Shown here in pieces: positions 18,387-26,411 of a stretch of DNA of 64,000 nucleotides; position 1 is the first letter of the stretch, and each line of letters opens with the position of its first letter. A model generated the notes under the pieces. That model saw only the letters and a list, made by a program, of their open reading frames with translations. It had not been told where the DNA came from and did no database searches. This DNA comes from Paenibacillus aceti (GTDB taxonomy: Bacteria; Bacillota; Bacilli; Paenibacillales; Paenibacillaceae), in the NCBI RefSeq assembly GCF_003614185.1, contig NZ_KZ987724.1:4284533-4348532 (forward strand). Reading direction: 5' to 3'. The translations under genes and the position numbers were made by a program.

Positions 18387-18416
18387 GTATGAAGTAGCCC
18401 CGAACGTCGCATACTA
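18387..18416 (+). promoter_or_regulatory. Sigma-G promoter of sspF
   Basis: GTATG (18387-18391), 18 bp, and CATACTA (18410-18416) fit the forespore sigma-G consensus (GHATR-N18-CATNMTA). The predicted start is about 35 nt before the sspF gene, a late forespore gene. Confidence 0.75.
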
Positions 18417-18460
18417 CGAATGTTCCTTTTTATTTTATAATCACAAAGGGGGAAGTGGCT

Positions 18461-18643
18461 ATGGCACGCAGACGGCGCAGTGTGATGTCGGAGGAATTGA
18501 AGGTCGAGCTCGCTAAGGAACTGGGTTTCTATAATACCGTTCAGCAGCAGGGCTGGGGTGGTATTCGAGCCAAGGATGCTGGTAATATGGTGAAAAGAGC
18601 CATAGAGTTGGCGGAGCGGGCCGCCGCAAAAAATTCACAATAA
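18461..18643 (+). CDS. sspF: Small acid-soluble spore protein, SspF-like
   Basis: The 60-aa basic protein has the alpha/beta SASP-like pattern ([37 protein letters not shown]). These proteins coat forespore DNA. The MARRRRS start is typical of SspF. ATG 18461 follows AAAGGGGG by about 8 nt; an upstream GTG (18455) lies too close. It has its own sigma-G-type promoter and terminator, and keeps the veg-sspF-ispE order of B. subtilis. Confidence 0.92.
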   Translation: MARRRRSVMSEELKVELAKELGFYNTVQQQGWGGIRAKDAGNMVKRAIELAERAAAKNSQ

Positions 18644-18656
18644 ATCATGCACATGT

Positions 18657-18690
18657 CAAGGCTTCTCCCGGAGGGGGAAGCCTTGTTTTT
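18657..18690 (+). terminator. Terminator after sspF
   Basis: CAAGGCTTC (18657-18665) pairs with GAAGCCTTG (18677-18685), followed by TTTTT. Confidence 0.9.
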
Positions 18691-18777
18691 GTATCAGGAT
18701 AAAGTAATATAGAGAAGGCAGGTTTGTCTACAGCAGATGGACGTGATGCGTGAATTTTTTTAAAATAGATACAGTGA

Positions 18778-18842
18778 ATCAATTTCATAATGGATTACTA
18801 CGGGCGCAGATAGCAACGAATTAGCAGCATTATGAAATTGAT
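18778..18842. repeat. 15-bp perfect inverted repeat upstream of ispE
   Basis: ATCAATTTCATAATG (18778-18792) and its exact reverse complement (18828-18842) are separated by 35 bases, ending 32 bp before the ispE start. There is no T-run. It could form an RNA stem in the ispE leader or be an operator. Confidence 0.75.
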
Positions 18843-18873
18843 CCTTAGTGTATGGATATTTGAGGACAGGTGA

Positions 18874-19734
18874 ATGACCTTGAAAATTTATGAGAAGGCT
18901 CCGGCGAAAATTAATTTAATGCTTGATGTATTATATAAACGGCCTGATGGATATCATGAGGTCGAAATGATCATGACTATGGTTGATCTGGCGGATCGCC
19001 TGGAAATGAGCGAGCTTCCGCGGGATACGATAATTATATCGAGCCAGGCCGGCTATATTCCGCTTGACGAGAAGAATCTGGCCTTTAAGGCGGCCAAGTT
19101 GATTAAGGAGCGGTACAAGGTCCCGAGCGGTGTCTACATTCATCTGGACAAGAAGATTCCTGTAGCCGCAGGACTTGCCGGTGGTAGCAGCGATGCGGCG
19201 GCCACCTTGCGGGGGCTGAATCGCTTATGGAAGCTGGGCATTTCGGACAGAGAGCTGATGGAGCTCGGCGCCGAGTTGGGCTCAGATGTCCCTTTTTGCG
19301 TTACAGGGGGGACGGCACTGGCTACTGGTCGGGGGGAGAAGTTAACTCCAGTCGGCAGTCCGCCGCAGTGCTGGGTCATTCTCGCCAAGCTACCGATCAA
19401 TGTATCGACCGAAGAGGTCTATGGCCGCTTCCGCAGCGACCGGATTACGGAGCATCCATCGGCTAGCAGAATGATCCAGGCGATCGACAGCGGCTCTTTT
19501 CCCGGAGTATGCCGTGAGCTTGGCAATGTTCTGGAGGACGTGACGCTACAGATGCATCCAGAGGTGGCTCATCTCAAAGAGACAATGCTACGTCTGGGAG
19601 CGGATGGTGTGCTGATGTCTGGCAGTGGACCGACTGTTTTTGGTCTGGTATCCAAGGAATCCAAAGTGCCGCGGATCTATAACGGATTAAGAGGCTTCTG
19701 CAAAGAGGTGTATGCCGTTCGCCTGTTAACTTAG
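18874..19734 (+). CDS. ispE: 4-diphosphocytidyl-2-C-methyl-D-erythritol kinase
   Basis: The 286-aa GHMP kinase performs the fourth step of the MEP pathway to isoprenoid precursors. Visible are the N-terminal [21 protein letters not shown], the ATP-binding glycine-rich [17 protein letters not shown], and the C-terminal [17 protein letters not shown] 18874 lies shortly after GAGGACAGGTG. An inverted repeat in the leader may affect expression. Position between sspF and purR is conserved. Confidence 0.95.
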   Translation: MTLKIYEKAPAKINLMLDVLYKRPDGYHEVEMIMTMVDLADRLEMSELPRDTIIISSQAGYIPLDEKNLAFKAAKLIKERYKVPSGVYIHLDKKIPVAAGLAGGSSDAAATLRGLNRLWKLGISDRELMELGAELGSDVPFCVTGGTALATGRGEKLTPVGSPPQCWVILAKLPINVSTEEVYGRFRSDRITEHPSASRMIQAIDSGSFPGVCRELGNVLEDVTLQMHPEVAHLKETMLRLGADGVLMSGSGPTVFGLVSKESKVPRIYNGLRGFCKEVYAVRLLT

Positions 19735-19751
19735 GATTTTTACAACAAAGC

Positions 19752-19802
19752 TTGTGTAAACCCGTACAAAAGTGGTATATTTTCATTAAAATATTCGGAT
19801 TT
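19752..19802 (+). promoter_or_regulatory. purR promoter and candidate PurR box
   Basis: TTGTGT (19752-19757), an 18-bp spacer and TATATT (19776-19781) form a plausible promoter. On the minus strand, 19790-19802 reads AAATCCGAATATT, one base off the PurR-box consensus AWWWCCGAACWWT. It lies just downstream of the -10, suggesting autoregulation. Confidence 0.5.
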
Positions 19803-19816
19803 AGCGAGGGGTCTTC

Positions 19817-20644
19817 GTGAAAAAATTAAAAAGAAGCGCTCGATTGGTTGAAATGACCCAATATCTGTTATCCCGTCCGCATCATTTGATACCTTTGACG
19901 ACATTCGCACAGCGGTATGGCGCGGCCAAGTCTTCGATCAGTGAGGATTTAGCCATCATCAAAGAGGTATTCGAGGATGAGGGGATCGGCGAATTGCAGA
20001 CGCTGGCAGGCGCTGCCGGTGGGGTCCAATATATTCCCAAAGTAGGACAAGAGCATGCGCTCACATTTATCCATGAGCTGTGCGAGAAATTATGTCAGCC
20101 GGATCGTATTCTTCCGGGGGGATATTTGTATATGTCGGATTTGTTGGGACAGCCCGCATTAATGAATGAGGCCGGTAAGCTGTTCGCCACCGCCTTTGCC
20201 CATGTGGATATCGATTGTATTATGACGGTGGAGACGAAGGGGATTCCGTTAGCTTACGCGACCGGGGCCGAACTGAACCTGCCCGTTGTGCTCGTCCGCA
20301 GGGATCATCAGGTGACTGAAGGCTCGGCAGTAAGTATTAACTATGTATCGGGTTCTCATAAGAGTCTGCATACGATGACACTATCCCGGCGTGCGCTGAA
20401 GGAGAAGTCCAAAGTGCTGATCGTCGATGACTTTATGAAAGCCGGCGGTACGATTCAAGGAATGGTAGATTTATTGGCTGAGTTCGATGCTACCGTAGCT
20501 GGAGTCGGGGTTCTGGTAGAATCTGGGGAAGTTGAGTCGGAACAGCGTCTGCTGCAGGATTATGTATCCCTGGCAACACTTCGAGCGGTGGATGCTAAAG
20601 AAAAGGAAATATCAGTAACTCCCGGTAATTATTTTAACAAGTGA
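19817..20644 (+). CDS. purR: Purine operon repressor PurR
   Basis: The 275-aa transcription factor has an N-terminal winged-helix domain (KRSARLVEMTQYLLSRPHHL, SSISEDLAIIKE) and a C-terminal phosphoribosyltransferase-like domain with the PRPP motif VLIVDDFMKAGGTIQG. PRPP binding relieves repression. The start is GTG 19817 with GAGGGG upstream. In B. subtilis purR is followed by ridA (yabJ), but here spoVG comes next and ridA is missing. Confidence 0.95.
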   Translation: MKKLKRSARLVEMTQYLLSRPHHLIPLTTFAQRYGAAKSSISEDLAIIKEVFEDEGIGELQTLAGAAGGVQYIPKVGQEHALTFIHELCEKLCQPDRILPGGYLYMSDLLGQPALMNEAGKLFATAFAHVDIDCIMTVETKGIPLAYATGAELNLPVVLVRRDHQVTEGSAVSINYVSGSHKSLHTMTLSRRALKEKSKVLIVDDFMKAGGTIQGMVDLLAEFDATVAGVGVLVESGEVESEQRLLQDYVSLATLRAVDAKEKEISVTPGNYFNK

Positions 20645-20700
20645 GATAACCCAAAAATTAGTCGATTCCCTGTAAAAACTACCGGAATTATGGCGAATTC

Positions 20701-20789
20701 TGTCGAATAACACAATATTCCAAAAAAATTCTTAAATTTAGCCTATTTTATTCTCGAAAAAAAAAGGATTTCCGTTTGCTATGTGGAAT
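20701..20789 (+). promoter_or_regulatory. Sigma-H promoter of spoVG with upstream Spo0A-type box
   Basis: AGGATTT (20765-20771), 11 bp, and GTGGAAT (20783-20789) fit the sigma-H consensus RNAGGAWWW-N11-RNNGAAT, as in B. subtilis spoVG. A perfect TGTCGAA box lies at 20701-20707. The AT-rich stretch between is the kind of DNA AbrB binds at this locus. Confidence 0.8.
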
Positions 20790-20829
20790 ATTACACCAAG
20801 TCTCTGATGGAAAAAGGTGGTGAACACAT

Positions 20830-21114
20830 ATGCAAATTACGGATGTAAGACTCCGCCGAGTCAGCTCTGAGGGCAGAATGAAGGCGATTGCATCCATTAC
20901 CATCGATAACGAATTTGTTGTTCATGACATTCGTGTCATCGATGGTAACAACGGGATGTTCGTAGCTATGCCTAGCAAGCGCACACCGGACGGGGAATTC
21001 CGGGATATCGCGCATCCGATCTCTTCGGGTACTCGCGAGAAGATTCAGAGCGCAGTCCTCGCAGAATACGAGCGCGCTGCTGAACAAGAGGAAGTTATTG
21101 AAGAAGGGGCTTAA
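20830..21114 (+). CDS. spoVG: SpoVG, RNA/DNA-binding regulator
   Basis: The 94-aa protein is clearly SpoVG ([57 protein letters not shown]). It binds nucleic acids and influences septation, sporulation and virulence-type genes. ATG follows AAAGGTGGTGAA. The C-terminal acidic tail ([10 protein letters not shown]) is usual. It is driven by an apparent sigma-H promoter. Confidence 0.96.
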   Translation: MQITDVRLRRVSSEGRMKAIASITIDNEFVVHDIRVIDGNNGMFVAMPSKRTPDGEFRDIAHPISSGTREKIQSAVLAEYERAAEQEEVIEEGA

Positions 21115-21150
21115 GTTTTTATTGTTGTCTTAACTAATTGGGGTTCGAGG

Positions 21151-21186
21151 AAAAGAGAGCCATGTTCATGGCTCTCTTTTCTTTTT
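21151..21186 (+). terminator. Terminator after spoVG
   Basis: A 14-bp perfect stem (21151-21164 with 21167-21180) carries its own A- and T-rich flanks (AAAAGAG/CTCTTTT), and T residues continue to 21186. Confidence 0.9.
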
Positions 21187-21238
21187 CTTCTAAATGAGAT
21201 ATAGTCAGTAATGAGTTCAAATGAAGGAGGCCGGGGCC

Positions 21239-22648
21239 TTGAAAAGATTTGCGATTATTCTTGCTGCAGGACAGGGGAAACGCATGAAGTCGAAGCTCTA
21301 TAAAGTGCTCCACCCCGTTTGCGGTAAACCGATGGTCGGGCATGTCTTGGATACGGTGAATAAGGTCCAATGTGAACGCAGTATCGTGGTCGTTGGTCAC
21401 GGTGCAGAGACCGTTCAGGCTTATCTTGGCGAGTCAGCGGAATATGTACTGCAAGAGAAGCAATTAGGGACCGGTCACGCTGTTAAGCAAGTCAAGCCAT
21501 TGCTTGGCCAAGAGCAAGGGACGACGATTGTGATCTGCGGAGACACTCCGTTAGTAACAGAGGAATCGCTGGAGGCTATGATTCAGCTCCATGATCGAAA
21601 TGGAGCGGCGGCAACGATTCTCACTGCAGAATTAGATCGTCCGGAAGGCTATGGTCGGATTATCCGGGACGAGGGTGGCTCTGTGAAGCGAATTGTCGAG
21701 CAGAAGGATTGTTCTCCTGAAGAAAATGCGGTGAAGGAAATCAATACCGGCACTTACTGTTTTGATAATGCGAAATTATTTTCCGCTCTGGAGAAAGTGA
21801 CAAATAACAATGCTCAGCAGGAGTATTATCTAACAGATGTGATAGGAATCCTGGTTCAAGAAGGAGAAGTTGTTGAAGGTTACAGAACGGACGATTATAC
21901 CGAGTCTATCGGTGTTAATGATCGTATCGCTCTCTCTGAAGCGGAGACACTTATGCGAGTTCGCATTGCCCGTAAGCATATGTTGAATGGTGTAACGATT
22001 GTAGATCCAGGTTCTACTTATATTGGAGCGGATGTTGTGATCGGCGCAGACACTGTCATTTTGCCGGGGTGCTCCATATACGGACAGACGGTAATCGGAG
22101 AAGATTGTATGATCGGCCCTTCCTCTGATATCGAGAACTGTCACATTCTTGACGGTGCAAAGGTCAAACATTCGGTGCTAAGCCAAGCAGAAGTTGGCAA
22201 GGACACGACCGTAGGGCCGTTTGCTTATTTGCGTCCAGGGACGAAGTTGGGTAATCATGTGAAGGTGGGCGATTTTGTAGAGATCAAGAACGCCTCGATG
22301 GATGATGGCGCAAAGGTGTCTCACCTGAGCTATATCGGAGATGCCAAGGTAGGCAAGAACGTTAACTTTGGCTGCGGTGCGATTACTGTCAACTATGATG
22401 GATATAATAAGTCTATTACTGAGATCGAGGACGATGCCTTCATCGGCAGCAATGTCAATCTCATTGCGCCGGTTAAGATCGGCAAGGGAGCGTATGTCGT
22501 AGCAGGCTCGACGATTACGAATGCAGTGCCGGAGAATGATCTGGCTATCGCGCGGAATCGCCAAGAGAATAAGCCGGGCTACGCTGAGAAGATTCGCGCT
22601 CGCGCCAAAGCTAAGAAGTTAAGACAACAGGAAGAAGCTAAAGAGTAG
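21239..22648 (+). CDS. glmU: Bifunctional GlmU (GlcN-1-P acetyltransferase / GlcNAc-1-P uridyltransferase)
   Basis: The 469-aa enzyme makes UDP-GlcNAc for peptidoglycan and teichoic acid. The N-terminal uridyltransferase motif is [20 protein letters not shown], with [12 protein letters not shown] and GYGRIIR further on. The C-terminal left-handed beta-helix shows repeated hexads ([20 protein letters not shown]) and the acetyltransferase [10 protein letters not shown] and VNYDG. The start is TTG 21239 with AAGGAGG at 21224-21230. An ATG at 21221 overlaps that ribosome binding site and is rejected. Confidence 0.96.
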   Translation: MKRFAIILAAGQGKRMKSKLYKVLHPVCGKPMVGHVLDTVNKVQCERSIVVVGHGAETVQAYLGESAEYVLQEKQLGTGHAVKQVKPLLGQEQGTTIVICGDTPLVTEESLEAMIQLHDRNGAAATILTAELDRPEGYGRIIRDEGGSVKRIVEQKDCSPEENAVKEINTGTYCFDNAKLFSALEKVTNNNAQQEYYLTDVIGILVQEGEVVEGYRTDDYTESIGVNDRIALSEAETLMRVRIARKHMLNGVTIVDPGSTYIGADVVIGADTVILPGCSIYGQTVIGEDCMIGPSSDIENCHILDGAKVKHSVLSQAEVGKDTTVGPFAYLRPGTKLGNHVKVGDFVEIKNASMDDGAKVSHLSYIGDAKVGKNVNFGCGAITVNYDGYNKSITEIEDDAFIGSNVNLIAPVKIGKGAYVVAGSTITNAVPENDLAIARNRQENKPGYAEKIRARAKAKKLRQQEEAKE

Positions 22649-22781
22649 AAGCAAGATGCCAGGCACGGAAGAAGTAGTATGAATCGAAGTTCAGGATTCA
22701 GGATGCAGTGATCATATTAATGACGGGGATAGTTCGAGACATCTCTAATCTATCTACACAGCACGGAGGGTATTAAATTTT

Positions 22782-23735
22782 ATGACTTATTGTGATTCTA
22801 AACTGAAGATATTCACTTGTAACTCCAATCCGAAATTAGCGCATCAAATCGCCGATTATATTGGAATCCCGATGGGGGAATCGGAGACGACTAGCTTCAG
22901 TGACGGTGAGATTCAAGTCAAATTGTCGGAAAGCGTACGTGGCTGCCATGTATATATTGTGCAGTCTACTTGTGCGCCTGTTAATGACAATCTGATGGAG
23001 CTTCTCGTAATGGTGGATGCTTTGAAGCGTGCTTCAGCTAAGAGCATTAATGTAGTTATTCCGTATTATGGATATGCGCGTCAGGACCGTAAAGCGCGTT
23101 CACGCGATCCGATTACGGCCAAGCTGGTAGCTAATTTGATTGAGAAGGCAGGCGCACACCGCGTCATTACGATGGACCTGCATGCTATGCAGATTCAAGG
23201 CTTCTTCGATATTCCAGTGGACCATATGTTGGGCGTTCCGATCCTGGCCCAATATTTCCGCTCGAAGAATATTCAGAACCCGGTTGTCGTATCTCCTGAC
23301 CACGGTGGTGTTGTTCGTGCCCGCAAGCTGGCCGACTTCCTGAACGCTCCGCTTGCGATTATCGACAAGCGTCGTCCGGAACCTAACGTAAGTGAAGTTA
23401 TGAACATTATTGGGAATATTGAAGGAAAAACGGCGATCCTGGTCGATGATATTATCGATACGGCGGGTACGATCGTGCTTGGCGCTAATGCGCTTAAGGA
23501 AGGCGGCGTAGAGGAAGTGTATGCTTGTTGTACGCATCCGGTATTGTCCGGCCCAGCGATGGAGCGGTTGGAGAATTCTCCGCTCAAGGAAGTTATCGTG
23601 ACGGATACGATTCCGATTACCCACCCGAATCCAACCAGCAAGCTGAAGGTATTGTCTGTTGCTCCTCTCATGGGCGAAGCTATTATTCGCGTGCATGAGG
23701 AGTTGTCGATTAGTAAGTTGTTTGAGATAGAATAG
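22782..23735 (+). CDS. prs: Ribose-phosphate pyrophosphokinase
   Basis: The 317-aa enzyme makes PRPP from ribose-5-phosphate and ATP for purine, pyrimidine, NAD, histidine and tryptophan synthesis. Motifs are the ATP-binding [46 protein letters not shown], and the PRPP loop [20 protein letters not shown] precedes ATG 22782. The adjacent purR (PRPP-sensing) and hpt fit nucleotide metabolism. ctc (rplY), normally next in B. subtilis, is absent. Confidence 0.96.
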   Translation: MTYCDSKLKIFTCNSNPKLAHQIADYIGIPMGESETTSFSDGEIQVKLSESVRGCHVYIVQSTCAPVNDNLMELLVMVDALKRASAKSINVVIPYYGYARQDRKARSRDPITAKLVANLIEKAGAHRVITMDLHAMQIQGFFDIPVDHMLGVPILAQYFRSKNIQNPVVVSPDHGGVVRARKLADFLNAPLAIIDKRRPEPNVSEVMNIIGNIEGKTAILVDDIIDTAGTIVLGANALKEGGVEEVYACCTHPVLSGPAMERLENSPLKEVIVTDTIPITHPNPTSKLKVLSVAPLMGEAIIRVHEELSISKLFEIE

Positions 23736-24107
23736 AGTCTCAACCCTCCCAAACCCTCCCTTACCATAAGGGAGGGCTCCAAAGGGCTTGCTGCCCTCTG
23801 GACTCCTGCAAAATGGACTAACGTTGGAGGTAAAGAGGTGCTCCTGCGACTGTCCCCCTTCCAGGGGGAGGCGCTAGGGGCTTTTGTTGCATGGATCGCT
23901 TTTCCCCCTTCGGGTACGTCTTACTTTGGGAGCGCCCGGGTTACCTGGAAACATGCTGGGGAGGTCTGCTGCTTTCGGCTCGCCTGGGTGTACGGAGGCG
24001 TAGGAGCCGCTTTCCACCCCTATGGGGTACGCTCTACTTTTGGCGGTTGTGAGGGGAGCGGAGAGTGGACTGTCGTGCTTTTTAACTGCAACTTAGCATG
24101 TAGGTGG
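23736..24107. other. Intergenic region after prs with a strong hairpin
   Basis: No gene seen. CCCTCCCTT (23754-23762) pairs with AAGGGAGGG (23768-23776), followed by a second partial stem (CCAAAGGGC with GCCCTCTGG). There is no T-run, but it may end the prs transcript. The rest is G/C-rich, with odd frames that lack a ribosome binding site. Confidence 0.5.
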
Positions 24108-24650
24108 CGCTGTTCCTGCGGAATGCGCTCAGGTTGGAGCGAGAAGAAAGAGGAGCATGTGGCACGTTTTAAGTTAGGTTGAGCAAGGAGGACGCTGTTC
24201 CTACGGAATGCGCTTAGGTTGGAGCAAGAAGAAAGAGGGCATGAGACACGTTTAAGTTTAGGTTGAGCAAGGAGTCGCTGTCCCTGCGGGATGCGCTATG
24301 GTCTGAGCAAAGATTAGAGTGTGAACTGGAAGAAGTTCAGCGGAGCAGGGTGAATGAGGAGTGTTAGGCGGGGAATTGTGCTACTTAGCGTGAAGGAGGG
24401 CGCTGTTCCTACGGAATGCGCTTAGGTTGGAGCAAGAAGAAAGAGGGCATGAGACACGTTTTAGTTAGGTTGAGCAAGGAGGACGCTGTTCCTACGGAAT
24501 GCGCTCAGGGTGGAGCGAGAAGAAGGAGAGCATGCGACGTGCATTAGCTAGAATGAATAAGGAGTCGCTGTTCCTACGGAATACGCTTAGGCTAGGGCAA
24601 GGAAGGAAAGTCCGCTGTCCCTGCGGGATGCGCTAAGTGGAATCGAAGAA
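24108..24650. repeat. REP-like tandem repeat array
   Basis: Seven starts of CGCTGTTCC/CGCTGTCCC occur at 24108, 24193, 24276, 24401, 24484, 24566 and 24613. Steps of 85, 83, 125, 83, 82 and 47 bp suggest an original unit of about 83 bp. Each opens with an imperfect hairpin (GCGC-T-GTTCC-TAC-GGAAT-GCGC), then a purine-rich stretch with TTAGGTTGGAGC(A/G)AGAAGAA and a tail GTTGAGCAAGGAG. Copies 2 and 4 are nearly identical. A decayed copy occurs near 25770. The region has no open reading frame of note. Confidence 0.85.
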
Positions 24651-24697
24651 GGTAGCTGGGGATACCAGTGAAGAGAGTAAATGGAGGATTTACGAAG

Positions 24698-25258
24698 ATG
24701 AAGTGGATTGTCGGCCTCGGTAATCCGGGGAGTGAATATGCGAAGACCCGACATAATATCGGGTTTATGGCGCTGGATGAGTTGGCGCGCAGGCACAATA
24801 TCGCGATTAAGCAGAGTAAGTGTAAGGCGCTAGTTGGCGAAGGATTTATGCTGGGTAGCAAGGTTGCGCTGATTAAGCCGATGACGTATATGAATTTGTC
24901 GGGTGAGGCGGTTCGCGCTTTTATGGATTATTATAAGGTGTCGCTGGAGGATATGATCGTCGTGTATGACGATCTGGATACGGAGCTGGGGAGGAATCGG
25001 CTGCGCTATCAAGGTAGTGCCGGTGGGCATAATGGGATTAAGTCGATTATCCAGCATACGGGGACGCAGACGTTCAACCGGATTCGTATGGGGATTTCGA
25101 GGCCGGAGCCGGGGTATGCGGTAGTAGATTATGTTTTGTCCAAGTTCGCCAAGAAGGAGCAACCCCTGCTGCAGCAATCGATTGAGGCAGCTTGTGATGC
25201 GGTAGAGTTCAGTATGGATCATACTTTCGAGCAGACGATGGCCAAGTTTAATCAATAG
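24698..25258 (+). CDS. pth: Peptidyl-tRNA hydrolase
   Basis: The 186-aa enzyme releases peptidyl-tRNAs that drop off the ribosome. Motifs are WIVGLGNPGSEYAKTRHNIGF with the catalytic histidine, KPMTYMNLSGEAV, VVYDDLDTELGRNRLRYQGS, and AGGHNGIKSIIQ. ATG 24698 has GGAGG at 24684-24688; a GTG at 24668 in frame lacks a ribosome binding site. The upstream repeat array ends about 50 bp before it. In B. subtilis the gene (spoVC) is also followed by fin and mfd. Confidence 0.96.
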   Translation: MKWIVGLGNPGSEYAKTRHNIGFMALDELARRHNIAIKQSKCKALVGEGFMLGSKVALIKPMTYMNLSGEAVRAFMDYYKVSLEDMIVVYDDLDTELGRNRLRYQGSAGGHNGIKSIIQHTGTQTFNRIRMGISRPEPGYAVVDYVLSKFAKKEQPLLQQSIEAACDAVEFSMDHTFEQTMAKFNQ

Positions 25259-25407
25259 TTTCAATCGTGGCATGGTTTTTGGATATGTTACTGTTTGAAG
25301 GATTTTTTGTGAGGTTGCAGGGATTTCGAGGGAAGTCGCTAATATGTTCTCTAGTGCAGCATCATGAATGTTGGATCGTCGTGCAAAACGAGCTTATCCG
25401 TAAAAAG

Positions 25408-25586
25408 CCTGCAATTATGCAGGTGTTTTGCGAATATTACGGCCTTAAATGGTAAATTCCTGCGATAATGCAGGTATTTTCCTCGCACTAGCTCGATTTC
25501 AGTGCAAAAAGGGAAAAAGCCTGCACTTTTGCAGGAATTTAGGTAAATCGGGTGACTTTGGGCCAAAAAGCCTGCATATTTGCATC
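25408..25586. repeat. Second cluster of CCTGCA-N4-TGCAGG palindromes
   Basis: Units are at 25408-25423 (perfect, ATTA), 25459-25474 (one mismatch, ATAA), 25520-25535 (perfect, CTTT) and 25571-25586 (right arm decayed to TGCATC, TATT). Spacing is 51, 61 and 51 bp, the same as in the cluster at 414-592. Surrounding sequence is also alike, so the two clusters are copies of one block. Confidence 0.88.
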
Positions 25587-25604
25587 TTTGAAGGCTCGGA
25601 TAAC

Positions 25605-25678
25605 TTGCATAGCTGGCATAACACGCATAACACGCATACGCATAATACGCATAACCTGCATAATATGCCATGCATAAG
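25605..25678. repeat. GCATAAYRC microrepeat tract
   Basis: About eight imperfect tandem copies of a 9-bp unit (GCATAACAC, GCATAATAC, GCATAACCT) run without a coding frame of note. It adjoins the CCTGCA palindromes. Confidence 0.7.
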
Positions 25679-25950
25679 AGGTTACGGCGGCAGAGGAAAC
25701 TCTCCTGGGAAAATATCCCCAAAGGATGTACTCGCCGCTCGCGAGTAACATGGAGTTCTATGGCGGGGAATGAGGCGCTGTTCCTTCAGAATGCACTTAG
25801 GTTAGGCAGGAGAAGGCAAGTGGCGGTGGATGTGGTTCCCCCGCATCGTTATACAAATGTGGTTGCTGGTGAACGGCTTGGAGGGATAGGGCTAAGCTGC
25901 AGCAATTCCGGGCATACTGAAGACATAATGATTCTTCAGGAGGCATATAG

Positions 25951-26181
25951 ATGGCAATAAACTATGTATGTCGGCATTGCCGAACGTTTATTGGTAGAAT
26001 AGAGGCACCCTATATATCCGAGACGCAGCTAGGTTTCCATTCCTTGACCCCCGATGAGCGGAGAGATATAATAGCGTATGATTCGAACGGTGAGACGACG
26101 GTTCGGGTGACCTGCGACTATTGCAGGGAAGCGCTTGAGAACAATCCGGAGCTAACCTTGCTCTCGAATCCGCTGCAATGA
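25951..26181 (+). CDS. fin: Anti-sigma-F factor Fin (YabK)
   Basis: The 76-aa protein has a zinc-binding pair, CRHC (C7, C10) and CDYC (C55, C58), and the motif IGRIEAPYISETQLGFHSLT. It matches Fin, the forespore protein that helps switch off sigma-F so sigma-G can act. CAGGAGG is 7-8 nt upstream of ATG. Position between pth and mfd is conserved. Together with Gin (2978) this window encodes two zinc-finger regulators of the sigma-F to sigma-G handover. Confidence 0.93.
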   Translation: MAINYVCRHCRTFIGRIEAPYISETQLGFHSLTPDERRDIIAYDSNGETTVRVTCDYCREALENNPELTLLSNPLQ

Positions 26182-26221
26182 TCATGGAGAATGAAGGATC
26201 CACTTTGAAAAGACGGGTATA

Positions 26222-26253
26222 GGGCCTTGGCAAGCGTGCTGAGGCTCCTTTTT
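26222..26253 (+). terminator. Terminator after fin
   Basis: GGGCCT (26222-26227) pairs with AGGCTC (26242-26247), with one G-T pair, followed by C and TTTTT. Confidence 0.55.
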
Positions 26254-26411
26254 GGTTCGATTTTCGGGCGCAGGGACTTAAGGCAGAACAGCTATAAGGA
26301 CAGCCTGGCGGGAATGGCAACCAGATCGCAACGATCGTAACGATTACAACGGTTAAGTCATACGATTTTTATTAGAATAGTATCAATTAAGCAATAAGAG
26401 AGGTGCCTCAT

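Larger units (their letters stand above)
25259..25950. other. Repeat-rich gap between pth and fin
   Basis: No gene is supported in about 690 bp. It holds four CCTGCA palindromes, a tract of GCATAA-type microrepeats and a decayed copy of the REP-like array near 25770. The last ~100 bp form the leader of fin. Confidence 0.5.

Noticed and set aside
23838-24182. 114-codon plus-strand frame before the REP-like array
   Set aside because: No ribosome binding site of the usual strength, odd composition, runs into the repeat array.
26403-26411. GTG 26403 as the mfd start
   Set aside because: It overlaps the AGAGAGG ribosome binding site that is well spaced for TTG 26412.
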